A stretch of DNA of 19,314 nucleotides, from contig JADGJA010000419.1 of assembly GCA_027596035.1 (NCBI GenBank), forward strand, positions 1 to 19,314, given 5' to 3'. Below are positions 10,201-19,244 of the stretch, piece after piece. This DNA comes from Thoreauomyces humboldtii (lineage: Eukaryota; Chytridiomycota; Chytridiomycetes; Spizellomycetales; Powellomycetaceae). Numbering within the stretch: position 1 is the first letter of the stretch; every line of letters starts with the position of its first letter. The position numbers and the translations under genes were made by a program. Below the pieces are notes generated by a model. The model made no database searches and was not told the origin of the DNA. It worked only from the letters and a program-made list of their open reading frames with translations.

Positions 10201-10682
10201 CATTTTGCTCGAATCCTTAGGAGTGGAAAGCTCGAGGACGACCTTGGACAGTGGTCGCCAGTTCAGGACCAGTTGATCCGAAGGTAGTGCCTTCCTCTTC
10301 TTGATCAACGACACGCACGACTGAGCGAAGAAGCCCATGACGGCAGGATCAATACCCTCGGTACAGACAGCCTCGTAGAGTACGAGGGCAAAGTGAGCCC
10401 GTTCTCCCACAGTCAACGTATAACCGAGTTCGAGATAGCTAATAGTGGAACGTGGGTCAGAACGGGCTAGGAGTCTCAGCGGATAGCAACGAACAAGAGA
10501 CGACAGCGCCCCCACCTCCTCAGCCGACGGACCCAAGCAACGCAGCCTGGTTGATAGTTGCCGGCCTCGATGGCGGTGGAGAGTCCGACCTTGATGTCTG
10601 CGAGCATGCGTGGGCCGTCGGAGTCTGTGTCATAGGGAAGACAAGCCCGCCAGTTCATGGGCTTGTACTCATGTTCATTCAT
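4239..10682 (-). CDS. BLM10: proteasome activator Blm10/PA200 (PSME4 family)
   Basis: A giant HEAT-repeat solenoid that caps the 20S proteasome alpha ring, in nucleus and cytosol. Exons in transcript order: 10682-10516, 10438-9474, 9409-9180, 9111-6856, 6789-5397, 5318-4486 and 4373-4239, giving 1992 aa (human PSME4 is about 1843, yeast Blm10 about 2143). The N-terminus matches the fungal family (ACLPYDTDSDGP, then YQPGCVAWVRRLRSYLELGY). ERIYPALESLTE and LELVLPGIDMNDPRKTV mark the middle region (residues about 440-500). The last ~85 residues form the PSME4 C-terminal domain (KHAAVLGLAALVQAFPYDIP from 1908, FRRTHQDNW). It ends SPSYYA, the conserved terminus with penultimate tyrosine that docks in the alpha-ring pocket. 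Intron 1 has a weak donor (GTGGGG) and intron 4 is stop-free. A polyglutamine tract sits at 1885-1894. The same frame is open upstream to an ATG at 10871, so an N-terminus 63 aa longer is possible. It is divergent from CFT1. Confidence 0.95.
4648..4677 (-). repeat. polyglutamine-coding CAA/CAG tract in BLM10
   Basis: Read on the minus strand: CAG CAC, five CAA, two CAG, one CAA, encoding QH followed by eight Q (residues 1885-1894). It lies in a charged linker (SKQKRRED before, DVERKHQKA after) just before the conserved C-terminal domain. The interrupted codon mix makes it more stable than a pure CAG run. Confidence 0.9.
6790..6855 (-). other. BLM10 intron 4, in-frame and stop-free (66 bp)
   Basis: GTGAGC donor, GACTGAC branch-like sequence and TTTGCAG acceptor define a normal intron between KYRQM and ILELTEIL. 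Its length is 22 codons with no stop, so the surrounding frame reads straight through it. Family knowledge and the good splice sites make removal the more likely outcome. Confidence 0.75.
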
Positions 10683-11346
10683 GACGCGAAGGGAAGGTGC
10701 GGTGACCAAGGAAAAGCGCTCGTTGCGAGGATGGCCGGGTGGTAAAGGTGGATCTGCAGAAGGATGGCCTCGATCGGGGAGGACGGGACAGTCGCTGCGC
10801 TGTCCGAGAGGGATAGTGGTCTCTGATTGCAAGGGGACGGAGGGGTTGACAGGGCGGCCAAGCAGGTACACGGCCAGAAACTCCTGTTATCGCTGAGAGA
10901 AAGCCTCCTTGTTATGGGTCTCCGACGAAGACGTTGCTCCAATCTGCGTCGCTCGGAACGTAATGGGGGTTATGGATGCCGTGGCAGGTTGCTGGAAAGA
11001 GGGTGACGTTGCAAAATGCTCCAAATGGACTCCTGCGCCTCTCTCTCTTTCTCAACCAGAGGGGTGCCTGGAAGGCTGTGCATTGCACTTCGGACCAATG
11101 ACAACGGTTCACCTCTCTCCTCTGTTGAAGCCAACAGCAAACGGAAATTCGTAGATCAACAAAGGCACCTGCATCCCAAGTGCTGGGACTAGGAAGGACC
11201 TCCTCGTCAGGAACCCATCCCGTCGGTCTGTCTGCCAAGGAGTCCATCAGTTCGCTCGGTCCATGATTCTGGTCAGGGCAACAGAAGTCAAGTCATAGTC
11301 GCTCTCGTTCCGCAATTCTCTCTGCCACCCACTTCCCGCACGTCCA
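10683..11346. promoter_or_regulatory. divergent promoter region BLM10 <-> CFT1
   Basis: 664 bases between the two start codons, transcribed outwards in both directions. It contains a GGTGGTAAA element near the BLM10 start, a CCAAT at 11095-11099, and a pyrimidine-rich stretch just before the CFT1 ATG. No TATA box is obvious for either gene. Open frames inside (for example 10912-11247 on the minus strand) do not look like proteins I know and have no splice support. Part of the BLM10-proximal side could be coding if the ATG at 10871 is used. Confidence 0.6.
10738..10746 (+). promoter_or_regulatory. PACE-like element upstream of BLM10
   Basis: GGTGGTAAA differs at one base from GGTGGCAAA, the proteasome-associated control element bound by Rpn4 in budding yeasts. 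It lies 56 bases from the BLM10 ATG. Rpn4 control is established in ascomycete yeasts, so in a basidiomycete this may be chance. Confidence 0.2.
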
Positions 11347-14300
11347 ATGACTTCGACCTACTCTCTCTACAAGGAATTGCTTCCACCTTCAGGCATCGAA
11401 GCCTGCGTGGAAGCTCGCTTCATCTCCCCGTCCGCTGTCAACCTCATCGTTGCCCGTGACTCGGTTCTGCAGATCTACACCGTAATCGAGGACGACTTCG
11501 AAAATCATCCCATCGTCCAAGCAAAGACCGAAGATCTAGAGCAGGTAGGGAACCGAAGCAACCCGCGGAAATGGGCGACGGGATGCATGCCAAAGACGGA
11601 GAGGGATCGCCACTGCCATGTGGCTGAGTCAAGCGCGGGAGGGCATGATACGTTTGGGGGAACCGGGCTCGTTCTGGGTCGGCGTACAAGGGCAGTTATC
11701 TTTCTCAGAATTCATAATACACATGGTTCAGACAAAAACAACTGCTCCCTGCGACCCATTCTGCTTTCTATTGGTCTTACTTTTTGAAGGGCGAACCTAG
11801 CCCTGTGCCTTACCAAACTCCAGAGATCGTGCCGTCCGATCTGATTTCTTACCTACGTTTTCCTGTTTCTCCGATTGCCATAGACTTCGGATGACGCTTC
11901 GGAAGAGATGATAAAATCGGTTTCTCGGAGGCCTCGAGGACCACGAAAGATAGCTCGACTCGAACTGCATGCTCAGTTCAGGCTGCAGGGAAACGTCACG
12001 TCGATGGGAGTCGTGCGGACTTCTACCTCGAACGGACTGAAAGGAATGGACAGTCTGCTCCTAAGCTTCAGGGATGCAAAGGTGCGCTTTGACCCCCTAG
12101 GGGTAGTCATGCCACGTACCGAGTCTGAACTTTCCGATGCACAGATGTCCCTCATCGAGTGGTCTCCCGCTACTTACAATATCGTGACAGTCTCCATTCA
12201 TTATTACGAGCGTGATGAGTTCAAAGTAGGAGACAGTTCGTAACTGGTTTCTTGACGGCATGCTTCTGAACTCATGCCACTACAGAAAGAGCATCTCTCC
12301 GACAAGTTCATTCCCGAGATTCGAGTGGATCCGCAAAATCGATGTGCGATAATGCAGTTTTACAGCGATCGTCTAGCCATCTTGCCATTGAAACAGGACG
12401 GCGCGGTGCAGGTCACGGAGCTGGACGATGCTACGAGGTTCGTTCGCTGCATACGTGTATCGGCCCGATTCTGTGCTTATCAATAGTTGTGTTGTCGCAG
12501 CAAACACCCGTTTCATCCTAGCTTCGTCGTACCGTTCTCAGCTATCGATGCCAAGATGCGCAACGTATGCGACATGGTGTTTCTTTACGGATATTTTGAG
12601 CCCGTGCTGGCAATCCTGTACGAGCCCGTGCAGACATGGACAGGGTAATCAGCATCATATGGACGCGAAGCATGTTTCAGAGAAAGCTAACGCTACTTTA
12701 CAGTCGCCTCGCCGCGAGAAAGGACACGAAATGCTTGATCGTAGTGTCTCTCGACATAACGCAACGCACATATCCGGTCCTCTTCCGAGTCGACAACCTG
12801 CCTTACAACTGCACAAACCTGATGGCCGTACCTTCTCCCGTCGGCGGAGTCCTGATCTTTTCCTCGAACGCCATGATCCACGTGGACCAGACGTCCGTTC
12901 CAGGCGTCGTGTGTCAAGTCAACCCGTACTACGGACGGGAGACCCGGTTTCCGGCTCCGCCTGCAATGGAAGCTGTCGGGCATATCTTTGAGACAAAGAA
13001 CCCACTTTACGATCCATCCCTGATCTCCGATTACAAGACTTGTGGAATATCGCTCGATGCCGCGGCTTCGTATTTTTTGAACCCGGACACACTGCTCACG
13101 GTCCTCCGAACGGGGGAACTGATCAAAGTCGATCTGAAGGGTGGAGAAGGAGCGGGACGAGGATGGAAGCGACGGAAAGGTGGCGTCAAGAGATTCGAGC
13201 TCACGAGGCTTGGGATAAGGACCGTGCAACCGTCGTGCGGGACCCGGTTCGGCGCCACGGGATCCGGCGCGGGTCATCTCGAAAAGGTCGCCAGTGCCAT
13301 CGGAAGGATCGGAGGGACTTTCCAGAACGAGGATGAGCAAGGCACGTTCGGATATTTTTTTGTCGGATCGAGGGTCGCAGACGCGACGTTGGTCCAGTTC
13401 ACGGAAACACAGACGGAGACGATGCTACCGGTCGTTGAAGTGACGCAGAACGACGCCAAACCAATGGGGCCGATGGACGACGCGAACGATATGGACCTTG
13501 ACGACATCTACGGGGATGCCATCGCTTCGACACTGTCCACCGAACTCGCCGCCGCTTCCTCGTCCCTCGATGGACTACCTCAACAACGGAGAACGACTTC
13601 GACCACCACGCGCTTCACGTTCCGGATTTGCGACTCGCTCATCTGCACAGGTCCCATTCGAGACCTAGTGGTGGGCGAACCGGTGTCCTACTCGACGCAT
13701 CGATTCGCGGAACCCGCGGCCCCGCAAGCGGATCTCGAAGTCGTCACGTGTGTTGGTGAGGGCACGAGCGGAGCGCTTGGCGTACTGCAATGCAACATCC
13801 GACCTCAGATCATCTCGAGCTTTGAGATGGAGGGCGTGACCAACATGTGGACCGTCAGGTGTCGGAAACCAGAAGTCAAGCCAGATATGGAACAAGAGAC
13901 GACTGACATGGATCTGGATGGGACACCTGCTCCGGCGTCGTTTGAAGAGAATCTAGATGAGGATTCCTACGATGCCTTTATGGTACTTTCGAAGGAACAG
14001 GAAACCATTGTGCTTGAGACGGGTCAAGAATTTGCTGAGGTCGAAGGCAAGGACTTCTACACGACGGGTCCGACCATCGCGGTCGGCACCGTTCTGGACG
14101 GAGACTGCATCGTGCAGGTGCATCCGGGAGGGATCGTCGTGTTGGACGTTGGTGAGGACGAACTGTGAACTCTCACATGAAGCACGAACCTGAACGCTGA
14201 ATCTTGTTTCTTTTTCCAACAGATGGAACGAAGACGCAGGAACTTCCGATCGGCGAGGACGGTCGTTGGATCGTTTCCTGCAGCTTCCTTGATCCGTATG

Positions 14301-17300
14301 TCATGGTCCTGCTGAACGTCGGAGAGATCATGTTATTTACGGTGAACGTCGAGACACGAACCTTGAGATTATGCCGGGAACTGAAGGTAACATCATACCT
14401 CGCGCCAAAAGTCTGGGCTGGTGTAGCATTGACAGTGTGAAATTTGTAGGACCTCGCAATCATGTCATGTTCCTTGTACTCGGACGAAGGCAGATCGAAT
14501 GTGTTCCCTACTATCAAGGAGCTCATCGGCGATATCGCTCCCTCCACGTTACCGACGAAAGCACCCGTTTCAGTTCCCACATTGAAGACCCCGCCTATGA
14601 AAGCGGCAAGAAAAGCAGTAGTTCCTGTTGCGCCGGACCTAGACTCCGATCTGTACGGAACTGTGGAAATGTCAGAGATTTATGGGGCAAGTGACGAGCT
14701 CGGAGATTACCTTGAGGATGAAAAGCATGAGGAGAAGGAGGAGGAGGAGGCAGTAGATGCGATGATGGTGGACCAGCCGGATCTCTCGACCGAAGAGAAA
14801 TGTCAAAACGGCACGGAGACCGGTATGTGGTGCTTTGTGTACCGCGAGGATGGCGCGTTAGAGGTAAAAAAGCTGTACCATCAAACGTGGACGTCGTTGC
14901 AACACACAGTTGACTTTCGTTCCGTCTCAGATCTTTTCGCTGCCGGAGTTTGAACAGTGTTACGTTGTTCCACGATTTGATCTTCTTCCTACCATGGCCT
15001 TTGATCAACCACACTCATCCGACCCTCGCCATGCCAACTCGGATCCCGCTGTCAAGTTTGAGGAGCTTATTGTCGTCAACTTGGGGCGAGATGCCGAGCA
15101 CGCTTATCCGTACCTGATGGTAAATCTAGTCTGTCCACCATCCTATACCCCACATCTAACATCGATGTTGGTTCTTGCAGGGTCGGACAACCCACTCGGA
15201 CCTAATACTCTATCGGATCTACGTCCACCTACCCACGGAGGCTGACGAACCACATCATCCCGTTACCCCGGGCAACCCACCCCTCACCCCTCACTCTGCC
15301 CAATCCAGTTCCCATCAACCCCTGGTCCTTGCGACCGCAAAGCACCGTCTGGCCATTCGACTCGTCCGCGTACCCCACGACCACATCTCCCGGTCCGCTC
15401 AGCTGTACACGGACACGGAGGGTGACAAACTCCATCCCGTCGACGTCGATCTCGAACAGCCGACCGAGTCGACCGGAAACCCCTTCCGAAGCCAAAAGCT
15501 CACCCCGTTCAGGAACGTGGGTCTGAAAGGCGCGTTGTCGTATTCCGGCGTGTTCGTCTCGGGACAGAGACCCTGTTGGGTCATGGTCGCGGGTACGGGA
15601 GGCGTCGGACCCCAGTTTGACATCGTGGAGCGTCCCAAGAAGGCGACGTCCAAGGGAGAAGGGGAAGAAGCGGAGGCGGATGTGGTAGCAAACGAGGAAG
15701 ATGAAGATGAAGGGGAAATCAACGCCACGGTGGAATGGGGTACGTGCGGTGAGCCACCGTTACCAGTGACGGGCAAGAATGCCCTCCGTGTGCACCCGCA
15801 GGTCGTGGACGGCGCTGTACAAGGCTTCGCTCCATTACACAATGTTAACGTGCCAAATGGATTCGCTTACATCAACGGAGAGGTAACATGGGGAACTCAC
15901 CTTGGTGGAACGCGATCGAAACTTCGACTCATCATGCGTGCCATTTTCGATTAAAGGGTCAACTAAGGATCTGTCAGCTCCCGGCTCACTTCACCTACGA
16001 CGCTGAGTGGGCTTACTGCAAGGTGCCATTGGGTCGGAACGCGCACCGCATCACATACCACTACGGAACACAGACCTACGTCGTGGCGACGTCGACCCCC
16101 ATACCTTTCAGTCTGGCAACCGCTCAGCATGCAGCTGCAGTCGCCGCCGGCGTCATCGAAGTCGGAGACGATTTACCCGAAGTTGAAGGAGCGAAGAGGG
16201 GATTGGGCGTCAAGGACGACGAGCGAGGTAAGCGACCCCGAAGGAGGTCAACGGGATGCGTAGCCTATACCAAGATCATCGACTGGGTTCTGTCCCTGCA
16301 GAGGAAGGATTGTACATGCCTACGGTTGGAGCCTACAGCATCGAGCTAGTGTCCCCAGTGACCTGGGAGACATCGGACGCGTAAGTCCGCTTCCATCTCC
16401 ACGTCACTTTCGTTCAGGAAGGCTGATGAGGTTCGTCGTATTGGTCTCTCAGCATCCAAATGGACGAGCACGAACACATCCTAGCCATGCAGGCCGTCGA
16501 GCTCGAGAGTAAGCAGACGGCCAGCGGACGCAAGATGTTCCTCGCCATCGGGACGGGAGTCATCCGCGCTGAAGATCTCGCTGCACGTGGACGGGTAGGA
16601 TACACCCGCCAACATCAGCAAAAGAAGGGCAAACATGACTCACTCGTTCCTATCGCAACGTAGATTCTTGTTTACGATATCATCAGCGTAGTACCCGATC
16701 CCGCACATCCGCACGCCAACCATCGTTTCAAGAGGCTTTTCGTCACGGAAGAGAAAAGTCCTGTGACAGCTCTTTGCAACGTCGGGGGATACCTCCTCGC
16801 TGCTATTGGCACCAAGGTGAGTCGATGAGAATCGACGCAGTGCCTGGGGATCCATGAGCCAAAATCTGATTCAATTTGAAAACACAGATCATCATTCACA
16901 GTTTCGAGGATAACGAGAACCTCACCGGAGTGGCGTTCATCGACGTTAACATGTACGTCAACACGGTCACCTCCATCAAGAACCTGATTCTGGTCGGAGA
17001 TATCATGAAGAGCGTGTGGTTCCTTGGCTTTCAGGTATGTCTGCTGGACTGCACGCATTGGCCAGATTCCGACTCCATCCTTTCTTACATTTTTCGTTTT
17101 ATACTTTTCGCCGCGCAGGAAGATCCGCCCAAGCTCGCGATGCTGGGCAAGGACCACCACTCGCTCAATGTGTACGGACTTGAGTTCATGGTCGAGGATG
17201 CTTCTCTGTCGTTCGTCGTCGGTGATGGCGACTGCAACTTGCATGTCATGTCGTATGCGCCTTACCGTAAGTCCCTCGCGCCCCTCTGGTCAAAGCTAGT

Positions 17301-17964
17301 CTCCTTGCACTGAAAAAACGTCTTCCCATGCATCTCCTGGGGTCCGCAGACATCCAATCCTCAAGTGGCCAGAAACTGATCAGAAGAGGCGACATCCACA
17401 CCGGACAGCATGTCAGCAAGATTCTGAGACTCGGACGCGTGGAGAGAGTCGACGGAAGCAGCGAGTTGGACGCGGACGGGGAAAAAAAGACGACCGCGTC
17501 ACCGAGTACGGTTTGTCGGCAGCAAGTGTGCTTGAGTGGTAAGTGGTCATTTTTGCCCAAACGTGCGTAAGATTCCCAAATCACGGTACCGACCTTGTCC
17601 CATATCCCCTACTCCAGGAACACTGGAAGGCGGGCTCCTCCTCATGCTCCCCGTCACCGAAAAGCTTTACAAGCGACTCTACGGTCTCTACTCCAAGATG
17701 GTCAACGCCCTTCAGCATCCTGCGGGACTCAACCCAAGAGGGTTTCGACAGGTTGCCCTAAAGTCGCGACCACCCACGGCCGCCATCGCCACGCCCATGA
17801 CCGGTCCCCCTGGACCGAGACTGGTGCTGGACGGAGAACTCCTCTATGGGTTCCAAAGCCTGTCTCAGAATCAGCAGAGGGAGCTGGGAAAGGGCATCGG
17901 AAGTCGCGTGGACAGGATTTTGGACGATCTGCTGGAGGTCGTCGCGGGTGTCGAGTACTTTTGA
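11347..17964 (+). CDS. CFT1: cleavage and polyadenylation factor subunit Cft1/CPSF160
   Basis: Largest scaffold subunit of the nuclear mRNA 3'-end processing factor (CPSF/CPF), a triple beta-propeller protein. Exons: 11347-11544, 11884-12081, 12145-12225, 12286-12437, 12501-12644, 12704-14151, 14223-14386, 14450-14863, 14931-15119, 15181-15882, 15957-16227, 16302-16380, 16453-16594, 16664-16816, 16888-17034, 17119-17266, 17350-17538, 17618-17964. All phases agree and give 1721 aa, longer than the ~1360-1440 of yeast and human. Matches to CPSF1 memory: DSLLLSFRDAK, FLYGYFEPVLAILYEP, VPSPVGGVLIFSSNAM (MMS1_N-like region, about 60-740), ALSYSGVFVSGQRPCWVMV, FAPLHNVNVPNGFAYING, then the CPSF_A domain from about 1328 (SIELVSPVTWE, NLTGVAFIDVNMYVNTVTSI) to the end (HPAGLNPRGFR, DRILDDLLE). 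Extra length comes from a basic GRGWKRRKGG insert, acidic linkers (EEKEEEEAVDAMMVD, EEDEDEGE). The start has a poor -3 base (C) but fits the family N-terminus. Intron 1 is unusually long. Confidence 0.94.
11545..11883 (+). other. CFT1 intron 1, unusually long (339 bp)
   Basis: The donor is GTAGGG after EDLEQ and the acceptor is TGCCATAG before TSDDASEE. The other 26 introns in the window are 59-112 bp, so this one is three to five times longer. The flanking protein is continuous with the family, so no missing exon is needed. I looked for box C/D and H/ACA motifs and found no convincing pair. Confidence 0.75.
12082..12144 (+). other. CFT1 intron 2, in-frame and stop-free (63 bp)
   Basis: GTGCGC donor after SFRDAK, acceptor ATGCACAG before MSLIEWSP. 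It is 21 codons without a stop, so the exon frame reads through. Removal restores the DAK-[LM]S-[VL]-[IV]-E pattern known from CPSF160, which supports splicing. Confidence 0.75.
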
Positions 17965-18121
17965 TCGCGCGTGGAAATTACCTCATTGAATTGTTTTTTT
18001 GAAAATTCCTTTTCTGCTACGATAATTAGATGCCATACGAGCCAGTTTTTGCAGCTCAAGGGCAACACGTATCTCCGACCGCTACCATATGCGACATGTA
18101 CAAAAAAAAAAAAACGGGCTT
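17965..18121. other. short convergent gap CFT1/TSPO with A13 run
   Basis: 157 bases separate the two stop codons. They include a T7 run at 17993-18000 (CFT1 side) and an uninterrupted run of 13 A at 18102-18114, which is T13 in the TSPO 3' untranslated region. No AATAAA is seen on the plus strand. The two 3' ends must lie very close or overlap. Confidence 0.6.
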
Positions 18122-18707
18122 CTACAATTCTTTACGCCGGGATCCCGCCTCCCCTCCCTTCTTGGGGTTGTTACGATAGATGTAAACCGTCAGGGCGCCA
18201 GCGTAAGCGATCCATGCAGCGTACGGGACCATCAGCCATCCCGCCGTCTCGTCGATCCTGAAGAACTCTGCGGTGGTGGCGATGGTCGCGACGAACAAAG
18301 CCCCGACGTCGAAAACAGCGGCACCAAGGAGGTGAGCTCCGAAGAAGAGAGGAGTCCACGCGAGGTTGAGGCCCAGCTGTACGGCGTAGAGTTGGAGCGC
18401 GTAGGCGGTGTCGTGGGTCGAGGAACGGTAGATCCGATGTGAGGCCAATCCCATGCTGATGTAGAGAGAGGTCCATGCGACGGGGAAGACCCAGTTGGGA
18501 GGAGTCCAGCTGGGTGTAAAAAGGAGAGTGAGTCCGGTTGTGGGGATGGAATTCGAGACACGTCGACCCTCACCTTGGCCGTTTGAGCGTCGGATACCAG
18601 TCTTTGACCGATGTACGCGTGATGAGGCCAACGCTCATTCCGAGCCCTAGAGGCACCCCTATGGCGGTGATGAGAGGTTTGTTGACGAGGTCCAGTAAGC
18701 TAGGCAT
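18122..18707 (-). CDS. TSPO: TspO/MBR family translocator-like membrane protein
   Basis: Small five-helix membrane protein of the TspO/peripheral benzodiazepine receptor family, which binds porphyrins and sterols; in animals it sits in the outer mitochondrial membrane. Its role in fungi is poorly defined. Exons 18707-18574 and 18509-18122 (64-bp intron, GTGAGG donor, ACACCCAG acceptor) give 173 aa, close to the usual 150-180. Family landmarks: DWYPTLKRPSWTPPNWVFP (residues about 37-54), TSLYISMGLASHRIY, LQLYAVQLGLNLAWTPLFFG, FFRIDETAGWLMVPYAAW. Hydrophobic segments fall at about 12-30, 51-70, 84-108, 110-130 and 136-157. LTVYIYR (151-157) fits the CRAC sterol-recognition pattern L-x-Y-x-R at the place where animal TSPO has one. 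The tail is basic (PKKGGEAGSRRKEL). The start is the first ATG of the exon; TTTGCAG just before it could also be a 3' splice site of an intron in the leader. Confidence 0.93.
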
Positions 18708-18956
18708 GCTGCAAACAGTTGGGATTGTTGATGTGTGGGAAAAATGCGAACGACGTGACGGATAGCATCGTCAGGCGGGAAGACCCCCATCGGAGCCAGC
18801 CCCGGAGGGAACATTCGAGGAGCCGCGTCTTCACGTGACACAATCTTTAAGGTTTTAGGCTTCGCCATTCCGCAACTCCATATACCACAGAACCGGAGCG
18901 GGGGCAAAGCTGAACCGCTCCCGATATCGTGGCGCTTCCTTTCAGGGTTGCGAGAA

Positions 18957-18976
18957 GGCGGGAAAGCCTTCCCGCC
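18957..18976. repeat. perfect inverted repeat GGCGGGAA/TTCCCGCC
   Basis: Eight-base arms separated by AGCC. The plus strand reads GCGGGAAA across the left arm, the complement of the E2F-type core TTTCCCGC. It is about 250-270 bases upstream of the TSPO ATG. It might be a dimeric transcription-factor site; a hairpin of 8 bp is also possible. Confidence 0.6.
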
Positions 18977-19177
18977 AGGGGGGAAAAGACTTGAAACCTG
19001 AGGTGGTGGTGGTCGTGCGTCTGTGTCTTTGTGGTCACGCCTTGTTTGTTTTTCAGCCACAAAACAAAAAGGAGAAGGTCGAGTCGCGTGCTGGGCGTGT
19101 GAGCCCTTCTCCCCGCACGCACCGCTCCATTTGCACACGGATCGCTGCTTCTCCCTCTGATGGTGTACACCTAACGG

Positions 19178-19186
19178 GATAAAAAG
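19178..19186 (+). promoter_or_regulatory. weak TATA-like element near right edge
   Basis: GATAAAAAG followed by a C/T-rich stretch (19191-19240) resembles a fungal core promoter pointing off the contig. No coding sequence follows before the low-complexity edge, so this is a weak suggestion. Confidence 0.2.
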
Positions 19187-19244
19187 CCGCTGACCTCTTG
19201 TGCTTCCCCCTCCTTCTGTCCTCACCCCATTCCTCCCGCCGTTG

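Larger units (their letters stand above)
18708..19244. promoter_or_regulatory. TSPO upstream region
   Basis: No convincing gene; the long minus-strand frame across it is compositionally odd and lacks family features. The region immediately before the TSPO ATG is A/C-rich (CCACACATCAACAATCCC on the minus strand), typical of a fungal leader. It holds a paired GGCGGGAA site at 18957-18976 and a GGTGGTGGT run near 19002. The right side may also contain the promoter of a plus-strand gene lost beyond the edge. Confidence 0.5.

Noticed and set aside
10912..11247. 111-codon minus-strand frame between BLM10 and CFT1
   Set aside because: Considered as an upstream BLM10 exon or uORF, but no donor joins it in phase and the Blm10 N-terminal match is complete without it.
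11545..11883. snoRNA hosted in CFT1 intron 1
   Set aside because: A CATGATAC and two CTGA sequences were seen, but the C-box match is imperfect and the spacing to the nearest usable D box is wrong.
18165..18180. C-terminal KDEL-type ER signal in TspO
   Set aside because: The terminus is RKEL, which lacks the acidic residue needed at the -3 position.
18659..19225. 188-codon minus-strand frame upstream of TSPO
   Set aside because: Basic, low-complexity translation that overlaps TSPO exon 1 in another frame and shows no family features.
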